Shown: positions 49,305-59,392 of the stretch, piece after piece
Numbering within the stretch: position 1 is the first letter of the stretch
How the letters are laid out: each line of letters starts with the position of its first letter
Assembly (NCBI GenBank): GCA_027625915.1
Contig: JANTQA010000033.1
Span: forward strand, 10,354,001 to 10,418,000
DNA from: Anaeramoeba flamelloides
Taxonomy: Eukaryota > Metamonada > Anaeramoebidae
Direction: 5' to 3'
Length of the DNA stretch: 64,000 nt
Made by a program: the position numbers and the translations under genes
Notes under the pieces: model-generated
What the model saw: only the letters and a program-made list of their open reading frames with translations
What the model was told of the DNA's origin: nothing
The model's database searches: none

Positions 49305-50348
49305 ATGATAGTTCCTCAACAAAAACCAATCATTTTTTCTTTTTTAATGCTTTTTCAAACAAAGACAAAATCGAACTTTTTACTTTCAACAATTCTCATT
49401 CTTGTTTTTTGTTTCCAAACAATCACAACAAATTTCGAAGAAGGAGCATATGAAAAAGAAAACAAAGCAGTTGATGCAAATTTAATAAAAACAATTTCAA
49501 ATACAAACACCCAGCCACTTGTTCTGGGGTTCTTTTCTCAAAATTGCAAAGACCCGTCAGTCAACCAAAAATTATTATTAAATCTCCAAAAAAAATACAA
49601 TGAGGCATCTTCGGCACAAGGCAAATTCAACCTTCAAGATTTCAGCCATGATCTTCAGCTAATAGCGCAACATTTTTTACCACCTTCAGATCGGGAAATA
49701 CCTTTTCAAAATATTGGCTCGATCTTCCAACAATTTATGATCGATACGATGAACCGTTTTACAAGACAAAGTAGCCCAAATTGTAAAGACGATGGCAATT
49801 GTAATAATGCCGAGAAGCCAAGTAGCCTTATTAAAAATTTAATTGAGCATTATCTGGAAAGGTGTTTAATTTTAGAAGGTTCATTTTCAAAAATCGAAAA
49901 TACAGAGGGACTGAAGGATTTGGTGTTAGTTAAAAGATTTGTCTGCGATCTAAATAATGAACAACAAGATTTATGCAAAAAATTTCAAATAAAGACTTAC
50001 CCTACTTTACTTTGTATAACGTTTGACAATAGTGTCCCCTCTGAAAACATTTTTGAAGGAGCATTTGTTCCACAAGAAATATTAAATTTCATTCACAATT
50101 GTTCAAAGGCCTCATCCCAAAATATGAATAGTCACCATCACACCAATGCTAATAACGAAAATTCTAGTAGTGTGTCCTTGGACAAAAACAATTTCCAATT
50201 ACTTTTTGACCAATACAAACTTCAAATTCTTATATTATTATTACTTTTTGCAATACCCCTTTGGTTATTATTTAATAAAAAGATCAAAAAAAAAGAGAAA
50301 AAACTTCAAAGTAATCAAACTAAAAAAGAGGAAAAGAAATTAAAATAA
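49305..50348 (+). CDS. Single-pass membrane protein with a degenerate thioredoxin-like domain and KKXX tail
   Basis: An intronless gene, 347 residues, stop TAA. A hydrophobic segment at about 25-37 (FLLSTILILVFCF) acts as signal peptide or anchor; starting at Met15 would give a more typical signal peptide. Residues about 70-265 resemble a thioredoxin/PDI fold: PLVLGFFSQNCKDPS sits where WCGHC is usual, and LVLVKRFVCDLNNEQQDLCKKF with IKTYPTLLCI matches the beta3 strand and cis-proline loop. The two halves are separated by about 100 extra residues, and there is no CxxC motif. A transmembrane helix lies at about 306-323 (LQILILLLLFAIPLWLLF). The Lys-rich cytosolic tail ends KKLK, which fits the KKXX ER-retrieval signal. 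A TMX-like ER protein, probably non-catalytic, is the best reading; its partner is unknown. Confidence 0.7.
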   Translation: MIVPQQKPIIFSFLMLFQTKTKSNFLLSTILILVFCFQTITTNFEEGAYEKENKAVDANLIKTISNTNTQPLVLGFFSQNCKDPSVNQKLLLNLQKKYNEASSAQGKFNLQDFSHDLQLIAQHFLPPSDREIPFQNIGSIFQQFMIDTMNRFTRQSSPNCKDDGNCNNAEKPSSLIKNLIEHYLERCLILEGSFSKIENTEGLKDLVLVKRFVCDLNNEQQDLCKKFQIKTYPTLLCITFDNSVPSENIFEGAFVPQEILNFIHNCSKASSQNMNSHHHTNANNENSSSVSLDKNNFQLLFDQYKLQILILLLLFAIPLWLLFNKKIKKKEKKLQSNQTKKEEKKLK

Positions 50349-51060
50349 TAATAAAGATTACTTTTACCAGAATTCAATTTTTTTCATTTTAAGATTGCTT
50401 TACTCCTCCAAATAAAAACAAGAGCTTTGTTATTATTACTATTATTTCTATTTTTATTATTTATTTATTGATAAAATTGGAATTATCATGATTAGTATTT
50501 ATTTTATTTGTATATTAATAATCCAATTTGAAAATTTTCACTTCTTTTGCGTCTTACATTGGCCAATTGCATATGGGGTTTCCAAAGAAATACTTTCTTT
50601 ATTTGTTATCCATATATTGGGTATTGCTGTGTATAACAAGAATCCTAAAAGAAAAGAATTGATTTAAGAATTGAAAAGAAGATAATCAGCTGAAATTTTA
50701 TCCTATTTAAATTTCAAATACCAATATTAATAACTCTTTTTTTTTTTTCTGCAAAGGTAATAGTGCGTTTATTTTCACAAATATAAAATTAAACCGAATA
50801 ATTAAACACCCTTGATCAACTTTCGAGAAATGAATTATAATTTTTAAAAAAATTCATGTTTTATTAATTACTAATCCAAGTAAAAAGATCTGATCCTTTT
50901 CGTTTCAAGTTTTTGATCAAAAAAGAAAAAGAAAGAGAAAAATTTTTTTATTTTTATGAAATCTTACTTTTAGTAATCTGTTCAAGTTTGTTAGGACACA
51001 TAATATTTGGAAATTTAATCTTCTTTTAAAAATACAAGAAAAATATGCAAAATGTTTTTT

Positions 51061-51300
51061 TTTATTATTGAAGAAGTGTAAATTACACTCTAGTCACTCT
51101 TATACTTAAATCACTTTAAAGAAATTTAAGCATAAAATAAGAGATTTCGCAATTATTAATTGATGAAAATAATTTCAAACTGTATTGTTATCTTATTATT
51201 TCATTAAAGATTTATTTCTTTTAATTAGTTATAAAAAAATTAATCTATCTTTTTTATAGGAAGGAAATACCCATAAAACAATTATCTCTATTTTCTATAA
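51061..51300 (+). repeat. AGTGTAAATTACACT family copy (long)
   Basis: TTTATTATTGAAGAAGTGTA, the palindrome AGTGTAAATTACACT, AAAGAAATTTAAGCATAAAA, GAGATTTCGCAATTATTAAT and TATAGGAAGGAAATACCCAT follow the order seen at 40890-41135. Confidence 0.75.
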
Positions 51301-51494
51301 TTTCCTTCTATTCATATAATAAACATCAAGGACAAAATATATTTGAATTTTTGTTGATTACATAGTAATATCTATTTAAGCAGTTGGTAAATAACATGAA
51401 TTTTAGAATTGTTGAACTTGATGGATAACTTAAAGATTGTTGGGTTTTAAATAAAAAATTTTGATTTTTATTTATTTTGAAATATTTCTAATCG

Positions 51495-51720
51495 AGTTCC
51501 GTCAAGTACTTTAGAGTGCAGTGGGCTTTCTCAAGGTTTAACTATATAATTTATAAAATCTATTGATTTTTTACATAAACAGAAAACTCAAGAAAAGTTA
51601 ATGGCAATTTTTTTTAATTTTTGAAATAAAAAGAAAATTTTTGAAATCTTCTTTTTATTTCTTAAATTAATAAAAAAAAAATTAACAGCTCTTCCAGCTT
51701 TTGAAAATCGAAAACTCATT
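51495..51720 (-). repeat. Hairpin repeat family, rearranged copy
   Basis: TACTTTAGAGTGCAGTGGGC recalls the complement of the CACTCTACAGCAC tail. AAATAAAAAGAAAATTTTTG with TTTTTATTTCTTAAATTAAT matches the spacer between the copies at 29957 and 30160. Boundaries are approximate. Confidence 0.4.
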
Positions 51721-53327
51721 AATGTCCCCTTATATTTTTCAATTTTTCTTTTTTTCAGTTTAATTAAATCTTTTGAATTCAAGATAATTTTATTATTTAA
51801 TCTTTGATTAAATTTTATTATTTTTTCTAAACAGTAGAGAGATATTTTTTTTAATTTATTTTTGAATCAAAATTAAAATATACAAAATATTTATAATTGA
51901 AGAGCTAAAAAAAATGATCATTTATTTTACTCACAAATAATAATAATAAAATAACAAAAACAATTCATTGAAATTAAAAAGGTTTGGTAATATTTTTTTT
52001 TTTTTTACAAATATTCAGAGTATAAATCTGAAAGTATATTATTATTAAAATGAGTTATTTGAGAATATTTATTATTTTATTATTTTTAATTTGAAATAGT
52101 TTTATTTGTTTGAAAATATTTAAAATTTTACAAAACAATAGTAAATCATATTGATTCTATTAATCTTTGGTTCATTAACTAATTCACTAAAAAAATTGAA
52201 TTTGTGTTATTAATTATTGATTAAAAATAATCAAATTAAAAAAGTATTTGTTAAAGCTTTATATAAGTTGAATTTTCCTGGTTTTTTAAAAAAGTATTTT
52301 GGAAGAATTTTTAATTTAATGCTTTGATTTCTTTTATCAGATTTTTTTGTTCAATAAAAAGAAAAAATTGAATCAAAAATGATCTTTGAATAAAAAAATT
52401 ATATTTTTTTCAAGTTTCAAATAATTATTGTAAATTTTTTTAAATTAAGTATATTTTTTAATCAGAGTTTATTTTAAAACTCCGTGGTTTTATTTTTAAT
52501 GGGTATTTTTGTACAGTTTCTACATAGACAATAAGATTTCTTTCTTCATTAAAGAAAATATTTTTTTTTGAAATAATTCAAAAAGGTGTTTAATTTTGAA
52601 TATTTGTTTTTCTTATTATGGATTGTGTGTTAATAAAAATATTTTATATGTTAAAGGGAGAATTTTGAAGTGGCGAATTTCATAATTTCTAATTCAAAAA
52701 GTATCTGGAATAGGTACAGACATTAAAATCATTTAAAACTTGATTTAGTTTTCTCGGGATTTTGGGCTTTTCAAAAAATGAGAAAAATGGATCAAACTTT
52801 GTTAAAAACAATAATTCATTTCGTGAAAAGATCGTTTAAAAGAAAGCTAGGTACTATAGTAATTGGATTTTGACTTCATTTTTACTTTAAGATCAAACAA
52901 AAAATATATTGAATTTGCTATTAAATCTATTCGAATAATGCTTTTCTGGTTACTATTCCGCTAAAAAAATTACAAGGAAAATGTTTTGATATTCAGATAG
53001 AAAAATGAATTCCCTTGATTATTTGGGCACCTTCGGGATTATTAATCTCGCACATCAATAAATTATAAACAATCTGGTAAGAATAAACCTTTATTTGGGA
53101 TTTACAATTATAGGCATTTTTATTGCTTTAAAGAAAATTGGAATTGATTTTTAAATTGTGAACATTTAGGAGGTGTGTGTTCTCATCATTATAAAAAACT
53201 TTGAACATATAGGTGCATATAACTAGAGATACATGTCTCTAGATATATAAAATATAATTAAAATAATTTATTTGAAAAATAAACCAAGAGTCCTGATGAA
53301 TTTTCAAAGTTCGTTGTTTGGAATGAT

Positions 53328-55079
53328 TTAAAAAAATTTGTCTTTTAATTTTAAATTATTTCTTTTGTAATTGGTCGCATAGATGATTGCATTTAATAAT
53401 AAGAGTCTGCCGTCTGAATCTGCGTCCCAGCAATTGGGATCTGAGTCGCTATTTGGGGGCCATAGATTTAAAACAACAACCTTCCCACAAGAAGGGTGCT
53501 TTGGGAAAGTTTTCTCTGCAGCAAAGATTGTGCCATCGTCCCAATAAGCAAGTATCGCGGAGTTTTTTGTGACCTTTTTCGCTTTGATCCGAAAAGAGTG
53601 GCGCCCGCCATAAAAGGACTTGACGTTCCAGAGAAGAGGATGGCTTGGGTTTTGGATTTTACCTAATTGATGGTATTTGGAAGTTAATGAATAGCTTTTT
53701 CCGATTGGTAAGTATTTTGGTTTTGTAATTCTGCCCTCAAGCTGTTTATCGTCACTCGAGTCAAGGCAATTGATCGCACACAAAACTAGCCCACCTCCAT
53801 CATCAACAAAGTTTGCAAGATCGTCTCCTAATTGCTCCGCGTTATAGAATTGGCTGTCGGAGGAATAGACAAAGGCGACGTCGAGTTTCTTAAACTGGCT
53901 TATGTCATAATTTTTTTTATTGGATCGAAAGACCCGGATCGTTTGGATAACACCAGACCTCGAAAGGGTTTCAGCTACATTCTTTATATATTTCAGATCT
54001 TTGTCTGAAGTAATAAGGGCAACAGTAATGCCAACAGGTACAGTCCTTATTTTTTGAATTTTAAAATTATTTGCTTGGCCTTTCTTTTGATATTCCTTTT
54101 TAGTTTTTTTTTTTTTTTTTTTTTTAGCCTTTTCTTTATTTTTTGGGGGGCTTGCTGAAGATGGGTAATACTTGTTTTTTTTTTTATTTTCATTGTTTTT
54201 GAGTGTTACCTTTTCAATTTCCATTCCATTCTTTGGTTCTTTTGGTTTTTGCTTTTCTTTTTCTTTTTCCTTTTTTTTTACGAATTCCTCATTTACTTTT
54301 TCTTTTTGGTTTTTCTCAAGATCATCTTGTTCTCGTTTCATTTGAAACTGTTTGTATTTTTGTACATGGCCTTGGATTTGCTCTTGCTCATTTTCTTTTA
54401 AATTTTTCTTTTTCTTTTCCTTTTCTTCTTCTTTTTCTCTTTGTTCTTCTTTTTCTTTTTTTTTTTCTTTTTCTCTTTCTTCTTTTTCTTTTTCCTCTTC
54501 TTTTTCTTCTTGTTTTTCCTCTTTTTTTTCTTGTTCTTTTTCTTTTTCTTCTTGTTTTTTTTCTTTTTCTTCCTGTTTGTACTCTTCTTTTTCTTTTTCT
54601 TGTTCTTTTTTCTTTACACTTTCTTTTTTTTTTCCTTGTTTACTCGAAAACTTGCCTTTGTTATGCCGTTTTTTGTTAATTGTTTTTGTTATTATTGGTG
54701 GTAAATTGTTATTTTTAACAAACTTTTGGCATACCTGTATTAATTTATTGATCCGAAATTCCCAAGACATTTGACAAATCTGTTGGAAATTCGCACGATT
54801 GATTTCAATTTTGCCTGTATAACAAAATTCTAAAACCTTGATAAAGTTCTTGATTGAAAAACCTTTGAGCTCAAGATGAATAACAGCAAATTTGTCTCTC
54901 TTCTTGAGATCACGTGGATATAGGATTTCTTTAAAAAAATCTGAAAAAAGTGCGACAACCATTTGGTGTGCTGGTATGTCGGGATAATCTCGATCAAACG
55001 TAAACGATAAATCTGAAAGAACTATACTTCTAAAAAGTGTATGATAAGTTGATTCTATTGGAACAGAATATTTTTGCAT
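53328..55079 (-). CDS. BTB protein with K/E-rich linker and ThuA/GATase1-like C-terminal domain
   Basis: A single minus-strand reading frame of 583 residues, stop TAA. Residues about 20-121 form a BTB/POZ domain (IVLSDLSFTFDRDYPDIPAH, FSDFFKEILYP, FIKVLEFCYTGKIEI). About 200 residues follow that are almost only K, E and Q (EKEEREKEKKKEKEEQ), likely a charged helix. The C-terminal part (about 350-572) looks like a glutamine-amidotransferase-type Rossmann domain of the ThuA kind: VGITVALITSD, LDVAFVYSSD, LANFVDDGGGLVLC, a conserved SHPLLWNVKSFYGGRHSF block and ADSDGRLLLLNAIIYAT. It has no obvious Cys-His catalytic pair, so ligand binding rather than glutaminase activity is likely. BTB would give dimerisation or Cullin-3 binding. 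The combination is unusual. A 22-base A-run in the linker could cause slippage. Confidence 0.75.
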   Translation of the reverse strand: MQKYSVPIESTYHTLFRSIVLSDLSFTFDRDYPDIPAHQMVVALFSDFFKEILYPRDLKKRDKFAVIHLELKGFSIKNFIKVLEFCYTGKIEINRANFQQICQMSWEFRINKLIQVCQKFVKNNNLPPIITKTINKKRHNKGKFSSKQGKKKESVKKKEQEKEKEEYKQEEKEKKQEEKEKEQEKKEEKQEEKEEEKEKEEREKEKKKEKEEQREKEEEKEKKKKNLKENEQEQIQGHVQKYKQFQMKREQDDLEKNQKEKVNEEFVKKKEKEKEKQKPKEPKNGMEIEKVTLKNNENKKKNKYYPSSASPPKNKEKAKKKKKKKTKKEYQKKGQANNFKIQKIRTVPVGITVALITSDKDLKYIKNVAETLSRSGVIQTIRVFRSNKKNYDISQFKKLDVAFVYSSDSQFYNAEQLGDDLANFVDDGGGLVLCAINCLDSSDDKQLEGRITKPKYLPIGKSYSLTSKYHQLGKIQNPSHPLLWNVKSFYGGRHSFRIKAKKVTKNSAILAYWDDGTIFAAEKTFPKHPSCGKVVVLNLWPPNSDSDPNCWDADSDGRLLLLNAIIYATNYKRNNLKLKDKFF

Positions 55080-58000
55080 TTTTAAAACAAACGTTTAAAA
55101 AAATGAAACAAGTTTATTCTAAAATTATTCTTCAAAAATGTGTTAAATTAAGTGTTTATCTAATATCTCTTTAACCAGATTAAGAATGTTGTTTTGAGAT
55201 AAATTTTATATTTTTTTTGTTTTAAGGTTTGTTGGGTTGACTTGATTCTTGAAGGAAGTAAGTACTTTTCAATTTTTTTAAATTTTAATTCTAACGATCT
55301 TACTCTCAATTAAATTTTTTTGTACCACAGAGGATATTGAAGCTTAAAAACACAAAGGTCGTTAATTTATCTATTTGTTAAAAGAAAAGAAACCCAAAGT
55401 AACCCAGAGTTGTATCTTTTTTTTTTCAATTATTTGAACATTTTTTCGATTAAATTTCATTATTATTTTTTTTTCAGTGTTTTGATTCAAGAAATGTGTT
55501 AATGAAGGACACATTTTAAAACAAATCTTTTCTTCTTGAATATAACCAAACAAGAAACATCACTTTTCAAATACTGATATTTGAAATTTAAATCATATAT
55601 AATTTTTGCTAATTATTTTTTTTTTTGTTCCTTGGTAATATTCCTTTCATTTAGTATTTCTTAATAAAATATATCAATACCTATCACCAAAATAAAAAAC
55701 TCCACAAATAAATAGAGAGTGCCCATTATAATCTATTTCTTAGAAAATCTATTGATAAAAGAAAAATTACAAAACGTAAAGATGTTTAATTTTTTTCCCT
55801 TTGATTTTTAAATATTAACCAAAATTTAAAAATCAATAATAAGAAATTTTTTCTATCAAAGTATATCAAGATAATTTTTTTTTTCTTTATTTTCTGAAAT
55901 TCAATGTCAAAATGTCCAAGATATTACTTTTTTTATTTATTTTAATTGAATATATTTATCATTTTTTAACAATAATCTTTTTTACACTTTTTTTTTTAAT
56001 AATTTTATCAACGCTTTTTTTTCAGAATAAGCTTGAAACAAATAAAATTGTTTAAAATATTGAAGTTTAAAGGTTGGTGTATAAATATAAAAAAAATCAA
56101 CTACAAAAAAAATTAATTTGTATTAAAAGAAAAAAGTTTAAAAAAGTAAAAGTCAAATACATGTATATTTTGGTATTTAGGGTTTATATTGTAATTAATT
56201 ATTTCAAAAGCTTATAAAAGATTCGAACCAATATTTATGAAGAATAATTTAATACAATTATTTTTTTTTCAAACAAATTTGAAATAGAGTGTTTAGAGAA
56301 AAAAATTGAATTCTAATTTATTTTGTAAAATGTTTTTAATCAAATTTTAATTATTACCCAATATATATAAATTAAATTTCATAATAAATGGCCCAATTTT
56401 ATTTTTATTTTACTTTTTTTTATTTTATTTTTAGATGAAAAAAAACACTTATAGTATTTAGAACTGAATATTAAAATAGTAATTTTTTTATTATAATGAA
56501 TAATTTCAATTTATAAAGATGTTTATTTTCTAAGTTTGATTTTTAATGGGTCAATTATTTTCATACAGAGTTTATGTTGAAAATATTCCAATAAATAATT
56601 AAAATAAATCGAATAATATAATAATAATTATATTAATAGATACTATTCAGATTAATCAATTCATATATTTTTTTTAATCTTGAGTTCTTTTTTTTTATTG
56701 TCGGTTGATATTAAGTTGAATATTTCTTAAGTAAATAGAAGACACCAAAATATATAATGTGGTTTAAAAAGTATCAAAGTTGGTCTAACTTTGATTTAAA
56801 TATATCTGGGTGGTTTTTTTAATATTATAAGACATTTTAAGAATGAATTTACCTTGTATTATAAGTTAATTTTTTAAAATGTGGGTGATGTAATTGGTGG
56901 TTTTTAAAATAAGTAAAAAATCGATCATAAATATTCTGTAAATGTAAAAAAAAATAAAATATACTAAAAAAATAAATCTTTTCCAATGTGTTGCATCTTA
57001 ATACATAGGTTTTATTTGTATTTAATAATTTAATATTTGAAAAAAATATTCTTCCTTTCTTTTTTTTCTTTCCAAATTTATTTTTTGTTATTACTCTGAC
57101 TGGGATAAATAATACTTTATTTTTCAATTGAAAATAAAATTGTTCAATATTTTAATATTTTTAATTTTAATTTTTTCATTTGGTAGTAAATATCATGTAT
57201 TATGATACATTCTACTCTTCTTTTTCTTAAAATAAGTAATATTTTAGGAGGTGGGTGAAAAGAAGCACTCCCTAAATGGAGAACATTTTCCTGGCTTGTA
57301 TTGTTTTTTTTAAGTCACTTTATTTAAGTTTTCAGGTTAAAAATAATTTTTGAAATTGGGAAATGGTATATATTATAATATTTTCAAAGTTCTTTCAAAA
57401 CCCAAAAAAAAAAAAAAAATTGATATTTATTTACTTTCTTTTTTTTTTTTTTTCGATCACATTTTATCTTTACGCTAGTGTCTTTTGTTTTTTTTTTTTT
57501 TCCTTATAAATATTTACAACAATTATTATTTTTTTTCACAAATAATTTGAATTTTTACTAGTTTAAAATAATTATACTTACCATTGGGTTGTTTTAACAA
57601 AACATATATAATAAAAAAAATTTTTTTTATGTTTTGCAACTTTGTGATTATCAATTCAAGTCCAAAACAAATGATTTTTTTTTCAATTTTTTTATTATTA
57701 ATTTTAATTTGTTCTTATCAGATTAGGTATTTGATTTTTATTATATTCCTACTATAGATGACCTTTCAAATAATTTTTTTTCATATTGGTAGTATCAACA
57801 TATTCCTTTTAAACATATCACATTTGAAACTTTTTTTTAACAAATTATTTGGAATTACTTGCAAAAATATTTATAAAAATTCAAATCATTTTTAGAATAA
57901 TAAACAATGAATATAAATTTGACAATAAAATTACCTAATTCGAAAATATCTTTTAGAAAATTAAGTTTGAAAAAAAAATAGTATTATATTAAAACAAAAG

Positions 58001-59392
58001 TGGGGTTCTGAAGGGTCTTCATGAAGTACTTTGAAAAAATTATTCATTCAAACTTTACTTATTAAAAAATTACTAATATTTTTCAATATCTTTGTTGAAA
58101 CGATTATTTTTTATCCAAAAGAATTAACTCAGAAAAAAAATCTCAATATTAATATTTAATATGAGAATCACTCATCATGTTGGATAAAAATGATAAAAAT
58201 ATACATAAACAAAGTGAAAAAAATATTAAAAGGGAACAAATAAAAACCATTTAGTAGTTTTCTTTTTCAAAAAAAATATAAAAAAATTGATCTCATTGAA
58301 AAAATTATTCTTTTCTGGACTTATTAGTCAATCAATTTTTTTGAAATTTTTCCATATACAATATTATAAACTACAAAAGGTTATCAATATACCATTACTA
58401 CTATTCATCATGATGTTCTGAAAGAACCATTCTTGTAATAACTTTTTTGTAAAAAAAAAAAAAATGCATTGATATAAAAGTAATCATTTTCCATCAAAAT
58501 GTTCCTCTGATTATTTTAAAAGAATTTAAATAGTTTTGTAAACTTTGTGTTTTTTTTTTTTTTTTTCAAATCTATTTCATTTTTTCGTCTTTAAAGAAAA
58601 TCATGGAAAAAGATTCAAAAGAATAGTAGTAATGTAAAAAAAAAAGAATAATTCATCAAATGACTGTGCACTTTTTAAAATCCAAGAAAATGCCTCAAAA
58701 AAAATAAAAAAAACATTTCAAAAGTTTAAAGTCTAAAATATCAAAAATTTCTTCTTTTTACATTTTTGTCAAGAAGACAATCAATTTCAAACAATTTTTT
58801 TCTTTATTTATCAAAAAAACTGTCTTTGTTATTCAAAAAATAAGTGAAATCCCAGAACATATTTTGTATTTCACAATTGTCTATTGTATTTTTTTGCTTT
58901 ATAATTTTCATTTCATAATTTAAATTTTTGACAAATTTGGTAAAATTATTCAATTTATCTTTTCATTAAAATTTTTTCATATTACATCAAATCAGTGGTT
59001 TTTGTCTCAAAAATAAGAATAATAAAGATTGCAAGAATTTGTCAAAATTTAAAAAATTACAACCTTCACTTTCAAAAATTGGTTCAAAAAAAAAAAAAAA
59101 AAAAATGATCAAAATTCTTTCGTGCAAATGTTTATTTGATAAAAGAACAAAGGATTTTTTAAAAATAAAAACCAATAATTTTGATTCAAATTAAGTTGTG
59201 TGTGTTTTAGATTATATTTGGTTTCATAAAATTATTATTTTTTTTTTTTTATTTTTTTTTTGGTGAGAATGGAGATTTGAATAAGACGATCAATTTTTTA
59301 TTTTGTCTTTATTAAAAAAAAAAAATAGTATCATTTAGTTTTATTTTGTCTTTAATCTTTTTTCTTTTTTTAATCGTAATCTTAATAATGAT
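55080..59392. other. Intergenic region between two minus-strand genes
   Basis: I see no gene, RNA or strong repeat. It contains only poly-A/T runs and short reading frames with no recognisable motif, such as the 92-codon frame at 56849-57127 (-). The promoter of the BTB gene should lie near 55080-55300. Confidence 0.55.

Larger units (their letters stand above)
50349..53327. other. Intergenic region between convergent genes
   Basis: No gene is recognised. It holds a family-A copy (51061-51300) and a hairpin-family relative (51495-51720). A short imperfect palindrome, CTAGAGATACATGTCTCTAG, lies near 53222 about 100 bp past the stop of the BTB gene. The rest is AT-rich. Confidence 0.6.

Noticed and set aside
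54203-54774. Phe/Ser/Leu-rich reading frames on the plus strand
   Set aside because: They are antisense shadows of the K/E-rich linker of the BTB-ThuA gene.
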